Positions 8,879 through 21,360 of a stretch of DNA of 64,000 nucleotides are shown one piece after another. Position numbers and translations under genes: made by a program. This DNA is from Karalla daura (Eukaryota; Chordata; Actinopteri; Chaetodontiformes; Leiognathidae). Position 1 is the stretch's first letter, and every line of letters starts with the position of its first letter. Under the pieces are notes generated by a model. The model was not told the origin of the DNA, searched no databases, and saw only the letters and a program-made list of their open reading frames with translations. The stretch covers positions 15,196,767 through 15,260,766 of the forward strand of contig CM055199.1 in NCBI GenBank assembly GCA_029224185.1. Direction: 5' to 3'.

Positions 8879-10439
8879 GGTAACACTGCTCTTTAACACA
8901 ATTAGTGAAGAGCATGGAGTGAACCATGTTTGACTCCTAATTATGCCCAGCTTTAGGGAATAGTCACATGGGCTGCGGGGCTTTTTTTTTCCTGCTTTCG
9001 CTTCTTCCTCTATTTCCTTGTGTAGGTTGAGGAAGACTTGTTTGGTTGACATGGTTTTTTTTGCGCAACTTGTTTGAACTTTAACAGGCCCACGAGGATT
9101 GTGACAAAATGGTTGTGCATGCATGCGTGCGTGCACGTGTGTGTGTGTGTGTGTGTGTGTTTGTGTTGTGCGCCACGGTGTCTGTTGATGCTTCCCTCCG
9201 TAGCTCAGAGAGCCACACTAAATAATTCATGGGGAGGAAAGGCTGTTGCTTTTGTCGCCTTGTTGAGCTTGGAAAGTTAACGCTTTTGTTGTGGTATTTG
9301 TTGTCGTGTTTTGTCGACATGGTTATGACTGAGAGGTGACTTATTGGTATTAGCGTAGCCCTAGTATGCCGCTTGAAAGCTATCCGCTGCATATTCACTG
9401 ACGCCCTCGGATCCCTCGCCTTGTTGTTGTTGTTATTATTATTATTAGGTCACCCAAAGTGCTGCAGTCTGCCTTTTCCCCCCCTTATGAGAAAGAAACT
9501 AACAAAGCTTTATCTATAACCCTGGATACAGCCCCATTAAACCCACAGGGTAGCAAATCACAGCAAAATATCCCTCCCTTTAACACCATTAGCTGAGGTG
9601 TCTTTGAATTTAATTTAGTGCCAGCGCCATTAAAAATGACACATTACTCCACAATGATAGCTAAATTAAGTCCTATCGATTCAGCTGTTGCATTAAAGCC
9701 ATGCTGTGGCCATAGCTGGCAAGTGTTGGAGAGAGAGAGACGGACTGAGAGAGAGAGAGAGGGAGAGAGGAAGGAGAGAGGGAGACTGTGTGAGAGCAGC
9801 GAGCATAGTTTTTCAGGTCTGTCTCGCATCTTGCCGGCAGTGGGTGTCTCATTGTGAGGAAGCAGAACCCAGTCATTTTCTTCTCCGGGAACAACAACAG
9901 CCTGTTCAGAGAGCACTGAGGCCAGCTCTGCCTAAATGCATTCTGCTCTCTGCCAGTCTGGGCTTTTTCACCTTTCTTTCTTTCCTCCCCGTGACAAAGA
10001 AAGAATTAGACTGTTTCCAGAGGGCTGATTGCCACATTAGTGATTTTGCCAAGCATTTGCTGTGTGGAGAACGACAGGAAATTACTATAACAACAGGCCC
10101 CGTTGCAGTGAAGTATACCATGTGTTGATCCACACATCCCATCGTCCATCCCACTCAGAGCAGGGACACTTTTTTTTTCTTTCTTTTTTTTTTTTTTTAA
10201 ACCTCCACTACAGCGTTGAGAGCTGTAACCACGCATGGGCCATTGTTCGCCCTGTCGTCTTACCCCTCTTCTGGGTAATTCTCGGAGCTCTTTATCTGAT
10301 TGCCATCCGGTGAACAGCTGACGCTGAGAGGGGCCTGGAGTGGAGCGGAGGGTCTGAAGGGCCTTGTGTGTTTCTGTCTGCTGTTTTCGGCTCCGAGCTG
10401 TTTGAGAAAACAGCCCTCCTTCTCCAAAAAACTTAGCAG

Positions 10440-10711
10440 ATAAAAGGGCCCCCGCTCGCAGGCGTAGCCGCAGCTTCGCCTCCGCAGCCCCGACGAGCAG
10501 CACAGCACATCAGGACCGCGCACCCGGGGGAGCTCGGCAGCCGCCTGTCTTCTAGCCTCTGCTTCCCTGCGAAAACCTCCACAAGTCTCCAGGCTCTCTC
10601 CTGTCTGTCCTCCGCCAGAACAGCTCACTCAGACTCAGGCTCCTCTCTGGCGGCGAGCTGAGAGGAAAGAGAGAAGTTCATCAGGAACTCTGACCGAAGT
10701 TAGACAAAATG
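10440..10711 (+). promoter_or_regulatory. meis2: Candidate internal promoter and alternative first exon of meis2
   Basis: A TATA-like ATAAAAGG (10440-10447) lies at the edge of a CpG-dense patch, with about 18 CpGs between 10441 and 10700. A pyrimidine-purine start (CA at 10471-10472) sits about 30 bp downstream. From there to 10708 (about 237 nt) there is no ATG. The first ATG, at 10709-10711, has A at -3 and G at +4 and is immediately followed by GTAAAA, a usable but not ideal donor. Exon 7 begins in phase 0, so ATG joined to exon 7 would be in frame and give a protein starting M-NPNSW. That protein would keep the homeodomain and lack the PBX-binding domain. Without splicing, the ATG opens a 131-codon frame with no recognisable domain. 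The promoter function is inferred from sequence only. Confidence 0.4.
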
Positions 10712-12254
10712 GTAAAAAAAAAAAAAAATCAACAAAAAAACGGAGGCCTTTCTTGGAATATCGGTGTACATTTTCCCCCCTCTGCTTTTCCTATGTATAT
10801 GTGTATATGTGTGTCTGAGGGAGAGAGAGAGAAAAAAAAAGCCATAGCGGGAACTGAGAAGTGGGTTGAGGTTTGTGGGAAGCCTTGGTGCAGGCCTGTG
10901 TTTGTTTGGCTTGGGCTCCGCTCAAGGGGCCGCTTCTCTCGGGGGCCCCCGGACGACGTTGGGCTTGAGTTCGCCAACATTTTGTCACCGTGCTCAGGTG
11001 ACAGGTTAAATTGGGAAAGACTGGCTCAGGTTTTTTTTTGTGAGTGTGAGCCGGGCTGTATCAACTCCCTGCGAGCGGGATGTTTGGCGTGTGTATTCGA
11101 CTGAGCCTGTGTGTGTTTGCAGCCACGAGTGTAGTAAATGACGTGATCCGTCTGTCGCTCTATTGCCTGAATGGCAGAGGAAATTCCACCTCTAGCCTGC
11201 CTTCATGTGGCACTGATAAAGCCTTTCCTGTACAGTAGAAAATCCTGTTTCCCTGTGTGCGGCGACAGGGCAGTGGGAATGACCAGGAAGGAGAGAAGGA
11301 GGAGGAGGAGGACGAGGAGGAGAGAAAATGAGCTGCGGAGGGAGGGAAGGAAAAACAGAAAGACGTCTTAAAAGCTATGAATTTGTTTATGGACGTTTCT
11401 TTGAAGTTCGCCAGCAGAGATTTAACACTTTTTTTCCAGAGTATGTTTGTATATATAAAAGTGAGTGTGTGTGCATGTGTGTTTATACTCCTTGCTCTAT
11501 TATGTCATTAGCATGTGTGCGTAAGTGTATTTCTGTGAGCCTCTGTGGGCGTGTGTGTATGGCAGAGTGGGCGTGTGCACATTTTTGGCAGATTAGCAGG
11601 AGAATCACTGTCATATCTTATTTTCATTTCTGACAGTGGTAATGATTAATGGCGGCTGTGGTGTGTTCGGACTTTTTACCTCGATATTTCTCACTTGACA
11701 CGGAAGTCTCAATTGGTTATGGTATAAATGAACTCCGCCGGGCTCTTGCCATATGTGTTTAGACAATGTGCTCACAAGTGCTCGGCGTGCAACGTTCGAA
11801 ATCAAACGCCACATTAACAGCGCCACGTTTTGCTCTCATGCATTAATGAAACACTTTGATTACAGTGTTTTGACTTATTGCCAGCTGCTTTAGTGCATTA
11901 GTTTCCTTCTTCACATCTCTTCATGTGTGATGTAAGTGGCACGGCTGATTGTCTGCTCGCTGAGACATTGTCAGTGGGGCTCTTCGCCTTGCCAGGAGAA
12001 TGTAAGCAGGCCAAGGACCCTCGCAGCGCCTGTTACACTCTTACAGATGTCACTCACTTTTCCAGCACACTCATATGGTCTCTCTCCTTTTTCTCTGTCT
12101 CCCCTCCCTCCTCCTATTCTCCCTGTCTCTCTCTTTCTTTCCCTCTCTCCCTCTCTTCCTCTCCTGCTCCTGGTTTGCGGTTTGGACGGCCGGGGGAATG
12201 CGGATGGATGCATGGATGGATCCCACGCTCGCTTTCGCTCTTTTCAAACCTCAG
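10712..12254 (+). other. meis2: meis2 intron 6, last part
   Basis: An A-run follows directly after the candidate ATG (10712-10740). There is a GA/AGG purine stretch at 11290-11350 and weak TG tracts near 11465-11580. A long C/T-rich stretch at 12070-12175 precedes the exon 7 acceptor (ttttcaaacctcag). The frame of exon 7 stays open upstream into this pyrimidine tract from 12075, but that extension reads as low-complexity Leu/Ser/Phe and has no support as coding. Confidence 0.7.
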
Positions 12255-12369
12255 AACCCGAATTCCTGGAGAGACCATGATGACGCCACCTCCACACATT
12301 CAGCCGGCACACCGGGGCCCTCCAGCGGGGGACACGCTTCGCAGAGCGGCGACAACAGCAGCGAACAAG
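12255..12369 (+). CDS. meis2: meis2 exon 7: Ser/Gly-rich linker
   Basis: This 115-nt exon encodes residues 212 to 249 plus the first base of Gly250: NPNSWRDHDDATSTHSAGT, then PGPSSGGHASQSGDNSSEQ. It is the flexible linker between the MEIS domain and the homeodomain. HDDATSTHSAG marks MEIS2; as I recall, MEIS1 has HDDTASTRSGG. Mammalian MEIS2 has NPSSW where this has NPNSW. The acceptor is aacctcag and the donor GTGAGC. It starts in phase 0, so it could accept either exon 6 or the candidate alternative first exon at 10440-10711. Confidence 0.96.
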
Positions 12370-15300
12370 GTGAGCCAGGACAGAAATGGGCACCCACACG
12401 CACACACAGGCGCATGCCCTTGTGCACCCAAGCACCGACACGTTAACATGCGTGGACGCAGGCACGGATCCATGCGGGGCGTATTAATCACCATGCACAG
12501 GAAGAGTTGCCAGCGCTTCACTTTAACCCTGTCGAATGTGAGATCTACAGTGAATAGACGCCACATCTCTCTGCACATATGCATCCAGCCCCGCGTCTTG
12601 CACAGTGGATTATCCCGCTTTTTGACTGGCATCCATGTAAACACATAGTCACACCTAAAAATGAACACGCTTATCCACTGTTACAGTCACGCACAAGTGG
12701 CAGCAACACAGCAAGCACAGGGCTTTCCAGAGCGTTGCTATTTAGAGAGCCAAACAAAAGCCGGTGATTAATACTATATTTCTGCCAGTTCTTGTTTGCA
12801 TTTAAACCATATTAACTTTGCTCGCACAACAGCCCCTAATTATGTCTCAGTGAGCCTTGTGTTATCTGGTACGTGACCTGCCAAACAGTAATAATGCATT
12901 TCAAAACAAATGTATTTGAATTTATTGCAGACAGCGTGTGCAAATCACAGCTATCTGCCTTGTTTTTTCGTCACGGTCCGCATCAAATTTGACATGCAAA
13001 TTACCAAAAGCACACGCACTTAGTTGAATTTAGAGGTGAGGCCGTGCCTCAACACACTGTCGGGGTCGAGGTTCGTCTGCAAATGATGCGGCCGCCTGTG
13101 CTGAGAGGACGGACGATGAGCTCTCGGCCTTTCCTTTCTTGTCTTCGTCTTGTTTTGAATTCGCCAAGATCTCCTTTCACTTGCGGCAGCGCGCATGCAT
13201 GTGTCTGTGTCTGTGTGTGTGTGTGTGTGTGTTTTTGCCGCGCTCTGTCTGTATCTGTGTGTGCCCTCTGGCAGCGTCCACGGTTTTGCATGAAATTTCA
13301 TCACACCGTCTGCGCACACACACACAAATCCTCAGATGCACACTTTGCAGCAGCTCGCTCTCAGAGCGTCCGCGCCCAGGCTATCGTTTCGCCAATGAGC
13401 GATCAAATGTATCGATGGGATGTGTGTCTGTGGTGGGGCCGTGTAAATCGCCTTTCCTCCCCCCTCCTTCAGACAGTAGCTGCAGCCGTCGTAGCCTCTG
13501 AACCATTACTGACCACAGGCTGCGGGCCGCAGCAGACCTCTGTGGTTGGCTGCGTCAGGACGAGTTGGATCGCAGGCTGTTGTCAGGCTAGTTGATGATA
13601 GCTAGGCCTTGGCTAGGCAACAGGATATGTCTGCTTGACATTATAAACACAATGGAGGAATGGTGCACAATAATATGACTCTGATAGCGATAACTCTTGC
13701 TTTTTGCATGTCTATTCTCAGGGAGCAGAGCAGGGGAGAGGGACACTGCGGCAGGGGAAATGCTCATTTTCACAGAGCCTAATCTCATTTAATCTGCATG
13801 TGAGGCAGTCTCATTAAAGGCGGGGCATTTAGGGGCGAACAAGTGCCTCTTTTTTCTTAATAAACAAATGAGCGAGAGACACAAACTGTCGCAAATTAGG
13901 TCGCGGATGTTAAAAAACACTGATTGCAGGTCAGAGGACAGAGCATTGAGGGCTTTTTTTTGCACTCATCCTTGCAGTGCAAGTAGCATGGGAGATTGAG
14001 CAGCAGAGAGAGGAGGGTGGGGGGGGGGGTGAGAGAAAGAAATGCACTGCCTATTGATTATCTTACACACATAAGTACAAGTGACCTGTAATCCACAGAG
14101 CACTTATCGACTCCTCTCCCCACCGTATCCAGTAACAGCGGATCAATACAGGCCAAAGACAGTTACGGTACGACACCGCGCACTGGGCCAAGATGGACCC
14201 GGACTGGATCAGGGGCCGGAGCCCGACCTACGCCCGGGGGAGGGGGGGGGGGCCTCAACGCCAGCTCTGGCAGATGCAAAAGAAAAGAAGAAAAAAAAAC
14301 GCCTTTCACTGTTAGAATAAAAAAAAAGAAAAAAACAGTAAACAGTAAACAGAGTGGAGGCAGAGATTTAACAGGAGGCGAAGGAAGAGCCGTTGAAGAT
14401 CAGAGGTGAAAGAGTAGAGGGGGTGAAAAAGTAGGCAGAGCGAGTAAAAAAAAAGAACAGAGAAAGAGAGGGCAGCTGATTTAATGGTCTAATGAGGCCG
14501 TCCTCCAGCCAGTTGTTTTGTGTGAGGCATGCTCTGACCTTTCGCTCCGCTCGGGAGCCCCGCCGCCTCATTTTTCACATTCTTGCAATTACGTTAACGC
14601 TTGAAGCGCTCGCTGACTCCCGACTCTGGCCCTTCCATTCTGACAGAGCCTTCCCTCCCCTTACCTCTCCACCTCTCCCTCCACTACGCTCCGCCCCCCT
14701 CTCTCCTCTGCTCTCCTCTCCTCTGCGCTCCACTCCACGCATGAACTCGCCTCCCTATCTCGATACGTTTCCACATAAAATTTGTAGTCCACACTTTCGA
14801 GTCCGTGGAGAAAATGTGAAATGTGTGCTTCGCCTCAGTAATGGGGTCTTTAACAGCTTGGCCCCTGTTAAAAGGGGTGATGTTGTGGATCAGTTGAGGA
14901 AGGCAGAATAGATGAGAGAGAGAGAAAGCCAGAGAGAGGATTGAGAGCCAACCAAAACAGCAACTTTCTTCCTTTTTGAAAGGTGTGTTGTGCGGGTTCC
15001 TAAAATAACATTTACCTGGCGAACATCTAGAAGCATCCCTGAGTTCTTACGTATGACTCCACCGCTCAAAATGGCGAAACCAATCTGACAGCGACCGAGC
15101 GCTTGCAAGGCTAAAAAGTATTTCCCCTTTGGCTGATGTTCGGGGTTGTACAGTAGATTCACTCCCATATGTTATTTTTCCAAAAGTACAGCACGTACAG
15201 GACGCAAGATGGTCGCTGTGAGCAAAATTCACTTCCTCAATCTCCGGGTTGTATCTCAGCATTTAGCATTGCTCTGAACCTGTGCCAAAAAACAATTTAA

Positions 15301-17817
15301 CAAGTGCGCAAATATGTATCGCCCCTCTTGTGGAATAATTTATTGTCAAGTAGTAAACCAAGGCGAAGCACGCTCCTAGCTGTCAGTAGAGACTGCCAGT
15401 TAGAGTTCTGACACACACGAAAAAGGTTTTAGCGCGATAGTCTGATCCGCAACCACTCTCTCCGCTCTCTCCTGCTCCCTATCAGACTCTTTTTTTTTTT
15501 TTTATATTTTGTTTTCTGAGAATTTCCCTCCGAAAAAAAAAAATGGAGAAGAAAATGTGAATTATCACCCTGGGGGCAAATTCTGCACTCTCACTTACTG
15601 ACTCGCAGTGAGTGACTCCCTATGTTCTGGCTAGATAAACAAACATCAGCGGTGAACGGAGATAGTTCAGAAGGTAACGCGCAGCAACTTCATTGGCCCG
15701 GCTCGCACATCATTTTGATTAACAGTCCTCTGGAAGTCTTCCAAGCTTATCTAGAAACATCAGAGACATCAGTTGCAGGGAGTTAAACTTGATGAATGTG
15801 CGTGCCTCAAGATAGCACTCGTTTCCAAGTCGCTGTCTACAATACGTTAAACACCCAAGGTGTGATGGAGCAGCGTGATGAAATAGTCTGCGCGTCTGCC
15901 CACACCAAACACGGTACAGTCAAACGCACTCAGTCATGAACTGTAAATCCCCAACACTGATTCAACACGGTAGGTAACGTAGTGCTGCATATGGCTGCGT
16001 CTGAGTCTGTGTGTGTGTGTGTGCGTGTGTGTGTGTGCGTGCGTGCATGCCTCAGCTCCAGTCCTCACTTGTAATTATTAGCTATGCATGAAGACCAAAT
16101 CCACGTTGACATTTTGAGTGGTGAGCAAAGGGGCTTTCTGTACAATTCCCCGATTCTACGCTAGATGGAAAAGGCTCAACAGACGAGAGGAGAAAGCATT
16201 TTGTACATTTTCTCAGCAATTGAACAATCCCCACGCTCGGCGGATAGACAGACTCCCCAGAGAGAGGGAGAGGGAGAGAGAGAGAGGAAGAGGAAGGGAG
16301 CTTGAGTGTTCGGCTCCAAGGGAGCGTGCTGCGCTTGATGGTATTGTGGTACGTTTGTGTGTGGATATATGTGTGTGTGGGGTGTGTGTTGAGCCCCCTT
16401 GGCCCTGGCCAGGGGCCCCACTCAGCAAGGTCTTTGTGGTTGAGCTCACCAGAGGGGAGTCATTCCTGGTGGGGACATGACTCCCTATGTTCACCCCGGA
16501 CAGCAGGAGCGAGGCCTGTTGAATCTAGCGTAGCGTCAGATCTGGCCTTTTTGTTTTATTTTTTCTTTTTTTCTTTAGTACATTAACACTCTTGGCTCCA
16601 GAAGACTCCAAAAATGATGCTGGAGACAGAAAGAAAACAAATTGCAACCACAACTGAATGAAAGCAGAGTCAGGCCTAAACGCAAGATGGAAGCCTTGTT
16701 GCGTTTTAGTAGCCAATACTCTGGCTCTGGAGTGATCAGCGAGGTGTGTCTGTGTATATAAAATATACCGTGTGTGTTTGTGTGTGTGTGTGTGTATGCG
16801 GGCATGCATGTGTGTGCGTTAGCCGGTTCCCTCTAAGTGCCTGTTAGAGTTTAATTTAGTGTAGTAATTAAAGCTGAACACTGGCCCATAAACAACAGAT
16901 AAACAATAAAGCAGACCCAAGCCCTGCTGTTTCATGGCTCTCACTCCCAGCTGTTGGAGCACTGATAATTTCTACACAGTGCCCCCCCCACCCCACCCGC
17001 CACCTCACCACAACACAATGCTGAAGCAACAAGGGTGTGGATGCGTTGTAAATGTGTATGCTCGAGTGTATTTTAGTGTGTGTGATGGCCGAGCAGAGAG
17101 AGAGAGAGGGAGAGAGAAAAGAAAGGGCGAAAGAAAAAAAAAAAAGCAAATACACAGGATATGTCCACTTCCCTTCTCGAAAGAAAACACAGAGAACCAC
17201 AGCAATCAGAGAGTGGAAGAGGAGTAGTCGACCTCGGTGGCCACCGAAAAACCAACTCCAAACACACAAAACGAGCCGCGAGTCACAGGCGGTGTCACAC
17301 AGAGATGAGGTGAGCTGAAGATGCTCGTCGAGGGCAACAATGGCGCAGTGTTCCTGCGCTGCACCTCCGGCCTTGTCACTACATGTCAGCCGCATGTTAG
17401 TCAGGTGTCTGTTGTGAAAGCGTAGGCCTGATGGTTTGTTGGGAAGGGGCAGGGCCATTGTTGAAAGCCGAGAGGAGTTTGCTGTGGAGAGGGAAGGGGG
17501 GGGGTAAAAAACACGGTACAGAGGGGATACTTTCATGATCCCATTAGCATAAGAGAGGCTAAATTATTCATGCGGAGTGCTTAATCTATGGGGAAAAGTA
17601 TAGTTAATGCACATAGTTTTAAAATGGATCTCTCCCTGCCTCTGCTCTAACACCAGATTCTTGCTGGATTCAGCATTCGTGGGCATTTACGGGAACGGCT
17701 GTCACTCTCCCTCACATACACACACACACACACAGACGAAGCACGTGTGGGCATATGTGCACTCCTGCCTAAGCGCCGCTGCACTTGAAGCTGTTTCAAG
17801 GGGCTCTGCTCTCAGGC
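12370..17817 (+). other. meis2: meis2 intron 7, first part
   Basis: No gene is seen. Repeats include a TG tract at 13199-13232, poly-G at 14022-14032, A/G-rich sequence at 14280-14340, a T-run near 15489-15504, TG/CG at 16007-16048, GA at 16261-16300 and a GA/A-rich tract at 17090-17150. Unique, AT-rich stretches with homeodomain cores lie at about 12640-13020 (TGATTAAT at 12764; octamer ATGCAAAT near 12993) and about 15600-15990. The stretch 15000-15400 is unique but I do not recognise it. Confidence 0.65.
16007..16048 (+). repeat. (TG)n tract with CG steps
   Basis: About 42 bp of alternating TG with several CG steps, inside intron 7. Confidence 0.9.
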
Positions 17818-18175
17818 TCATCCTCGCTCTCCCTCTCTCCATAAGTCCCTTTCTCATCTCCCCTCTCTCTCTCTTTCATTCTCTTTCTCTCTCTCTCTCT
17901 TTCCATTTTTCCCTTCACCTCTCTTTACCTCTCTTTCTCCGTCCCTCCCCTCCCTCCTTTACTGTCTCCCCCACGCTCCTCTCCTCCCTCACCCCTCTCT
18001 GTCTCGCTCTCAGTACCGCAGACTACCTGGCCCGCATCCAAAATGTGATTAAAGAGAATGATCAGCTCCCTCAGCTCCCTCCTTCCTTCCTCCCTTCCGC
18101 TCCTGCTCTCTCTCTCTCTCTATTTCTCTCTCTCTCTTGCTCCTTTCCTTTTTATGTCTGCCTGTCTTTCTTCTG
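17818..18175 (+). repeat. Long C/T-rich tract
   Basis: About 350 bp is mostly pyrimidine, built of CT, CCT and CTTT runs, broken at 18014-18060 by mixed sequence directly after a CAG. It has the composition of a very strong 3' splice-site tract and, as a long polypurine strand on the other side, of triplex-forming DNA. Confidence 0.85.
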
Positions 18176-20159
18176 ACCCTGTGTTACGTTCTTAGAGTCT
18201 ATAGATCGGGAGAAAAAAAAACAAATGAAAACAAGGAAAGCAAAGGAAGTGTAAAAAGGGTGAGAGCTGCCAGTAGAGACAGCTCCACTTCCAGTAATGT
18301 TCTCCTCTGCCCACAACATCACCACCACTCTCTGTTGGCATCCCCACAGCACCTCCAGCCTCCTCCTCCTCTTTCTCGCTCTCCCTCTCCTCCCCCTCCC
18401 CCTCCTCTTCCTCTCCCCTCTGTCTCAGCTCTGGCTGGGGCCTGGTCCCTCTGGTCCATAATCATGAACAGGCCCCTGGTGTGACCCGGCCCAGCCCGGG
18501 TCTGGCCCAGCCTGGCCAGGAACTGGGTCCTACACAGCAGGAAAGGCACATTAACTGGGTCAGCCTAATGTGCAAACTAATGTTTGGAGAACATAGGGAA
18601 AAAATTACCCAGATTATTCTGACAGCAGCCGAGGAGAATGTCTGTTTTGCGCCATTAAGGGAAAGCTTGGGGGAGACGATTTTTTTCTCTCCTTTCTTTT
18701 CTTCTCTTTCTGTCTCTTTCTGAGAAGTAGATGAAGACCAGCTTATCTGGGGAGGGAGTCGAGCATAATTAAGAAGCAGGAAGGAAAAGGTGCTGCAGCG
18801 CAGTAATCATGATTGAACTACACTCTCTTTCTCTCTTTTACCCAAAGGATTGGGTGAAAAAACAAAGACTGAGTGCAGCACTGTTGTATCAGTTCATTAT
18901 ACAGTGGGTTTACACACCCATGTTCCATTGCTGATTACTCCGGCGCATGTGGCTATGATGAGCAGGGCACAGGGGTCTGATGTAATATGGCTAAAAGGGA
19001 TTTGAGCACGTGCCCCAAAGGGCATCTCCACGTCCATTAATGCTGCCGCCGCGCTGTATTTTCGTGAGGATGACAGTGCTTCGATTCTTTAAAGGGGAGA
19101 GTGTTTTCCCAGGAAATTTTCTGTCTTGTTTCAGCAGGCTAGCCTGAAGGGGGTCAGCCAAGAAGTCACCCTTAAGAGGTGATAATCCAATTGCTCTAGT
19201 CCTCACCAGATTTGTTTTCCCCTTGTCTGGCAGCGTGTTTGTGTGTGCCTGTGCTTGCGTGTGTGTGTGTGTTTACAGAAAGTGCAAGCATGCGTGTGAA
19301 TGTAATAGACATCGAATGGGAGGCAGAGGCAGCAAGATGCCACCGGTTTTCTTCTGTGTCCAACCCCGGGCCCCTTTCTAGATCAGAGAGAGGTTACGGA
19401 GGCCAAGTCTGTCAAAGGCACACCTGCAGGGAAACTCCAAAAACCCCTGACTGCCTGCTCACACAGGCCAGTTTAAGGTGTGCTTATTTGGAGTTTAACC
19501 CTGACTTCAAATGTCCTTTCGCTCTCTCCGCCTTTGTGTTTGACCAATGGGCCTTGTGCTCTTTTACTTTCTCTCCTTTCTTCTGCCTCCCTTGGCTCTT
19601 TAATCTCTTCCACCACCCCCAACCCTCCCAATTCTCCTCCCTCTAATATCCGAACCCAACGTCGCAGCACTGGTCCCTCCCAAAAAGGACGGCGAGCGGC
19701 TGTGGAGAGTGTCTTAGCCGGGGCCAGCTATGGCTTGTTCACTTGCTGTGTGGTTTTTCCTCTTGTGTAAACCCGGTTTTACACACACTGACGCATATGT
19801 GGAACTGAGCAGAGCAGCTTTACCCTTCAGGTAGTGCTTTAACCATGCTGCCACCGTCCAAGAACGTGGGAGGATGATAAAGGAAGTGTGTTACAATCCG
19901 AGTTCTTCCTCTCTGCTGCTGATTTTCACGCGCGCATCTTTCACGTTTATGCAAAGCTTTTGAGGGCATTATGCACGATAAGCTCATTTTCTAGTCTGAT
20001 TCCCACTCTAGTACATGCTTTAATGACTCTTAAAGCCAAGGGCTGCTTTTTTAGGCATAATAGCAGTCCCGCGGTCTCTCAGTTTCTGTGTAGCCAGAGT
20101 GCTTTTTCCACACCTGATCACTTTTGTTCACCCATTTTATGGCTATTGGGGAGCAGGCG

Positions 20160-20470
20160 GAGGTGAGCAATTTGACAGTGGTTAGTGCCATGAGCCCTAA
20201 TGTTTATTGGAAGCAGGCGTCTAATAATTTTTGATTACCCCAGAGGAGGTATTAGCCATGTTAGTCAGCAAGGATAATTTCTTATTTACATGCCCCAAGC
20301 AGTGAGCACTCTGAAGGAACACTGGGGCTAAATGCGCAACAAAACGAATCAAACATGCCAAACGAGAAGCTCCATCCTGGCTGGCTGCAGGGCTGGAGCC
20401 GAGAAAACCTTCATTATGCATTTACCATAATTCATTTAGAGGGTTATCAATTTGCAGAATACAGAGGAGA
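20160..20470 (+). other. Candidate conserved noncoding block in intron 7
   Basis: It is free of simple repeats. It contains a MEIS hexamer TGACAG (near 20174), ctaataattt, ttgattacc, tagccatgtta, ttatttacat and cataattcattt within 300 bp. The texture matches deeply conserved enhancers of developmental transcription-factor genes. There is no direct evidence of conservation. Confidence 0.3.
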
Positions 20471-21360
20471 TGTTTGGAGGGGGAAGCAAGCAACACCATA
20501 TCAAACGAAGGAGGAGAGAAAGGAACAAGGGAAGGCAAGATGAAAAGGAGCGAGATATTCAAGGATAGCTCAGTGCCCGGATTTTTAAAAACGTTGTTCC
20601 AATTACACACTTTTCCATGTTCTGAGGCACAACTCGCATGTTAAATGCTGCAATCTCTCCCCTTTTACCACTGTCACGCTCCGCCCCCTAAAAAAAGCAG
20701 AAGCTGATTTCCCTTTAATGAAAGCCATTTGGCCCAAGAATTCTCATCTATGCAATTTTTTGTCTAGATTGAGGCTGCGCAGAGATGTTCTAGTTCAAAT
20801 ATTGCCTCTCTGTTCATTTAGGGTCGCTCTTTGTTTGACTTCTGCCCTGCTTACTCAAGGAGTCCTTGTGTCTGTCTCTCAATGTGGATTTCAGGACAGT
20901 TACTACATGTTTTCATTTTTCTCTCCTGGCAACTACATGCTGAGAGAAGAAAAAGACCTTTTAAAGCATCTTCCCCGCTGCCACCAGGCAGGGATGACTA
21001 AGGCCCCTTTAGAACAATTGCAGGAAACTTAGGGAGACGGGGAGTGTTTAAGAGAATGAAAGCAGGCCGAAAACAGCACTATCTTGTGATAACCAGTGCT
21101 TTCTTTCATTATCTAAACACAAAAACACCCCACCTTGGAAAAATTGTACTCACACTATAGCTTCATTCAAAATAAAACAATGAGGTGAAAGAGAGAGAGG
21201 TAGAGAGAAGCGAGACAGAGAAAGAAAAAAAAACATTTAACATTTTCCGAAGTGAGGAAGGAGGAGGGGGGGCCAAAGCTGCATTGTTTTGTACGAATGC
21301 TGACTCCCAGGGATGCAGTCCTTAGACAACTGAGTGTCTGCAGGAGACATCTGTGAAGCC

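Larger units (their letters stand above)
8111..10200 (+). other. meis2: meis2 intron 6, repeat-rich part
   Basis: It holds an A/G-rich run (8120-8160), (CA)n at 8316-8358, TG tracts at 8756-8795 and 9127-9160, (TCC)n at 8841-8878, TTG/TTA at 9421-9446, GA-rich sequence at 9729-9784 and poly-T at 10170-10198. The stretch 9540-9720 between them is unique and AT-rich (gaatttaatttagtg, gctaaattaag). No gene is seen. The many small ORFs here are translations of the repeats. Confidence 0.7.

Noticed and set aside
12075..12254. Upstream in-frame extension of exon 7
   Set aside because: The frame is open, but it encodes low-complexity Leu/Ser/Phe from the C/T tract, and the AG at 12254 gives the exact MEIS2 junction.
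11923..12648. 241-codon open frame overlapping exon 7
   Set aside because: It reads exon 7 in the wrong frame and extends through the pyrimidine tract. The true exon 7 frame is set by the splice junctions.
16868..17536. 222-codon open frame on the minus strand
   Set aside because: It runs over GA/CT-rich and C-rich low-complexity sequence, has no recognisable domain, and is antisense within a meis2 intron without promoter or splice context.
18014..18080. Protein-like stretch TADYLARIQNVIKEND
   Set aside because: It looks helical, but it is not in the frame that would follow from exon 7, is bounded by CT repeats and matches no family I know.
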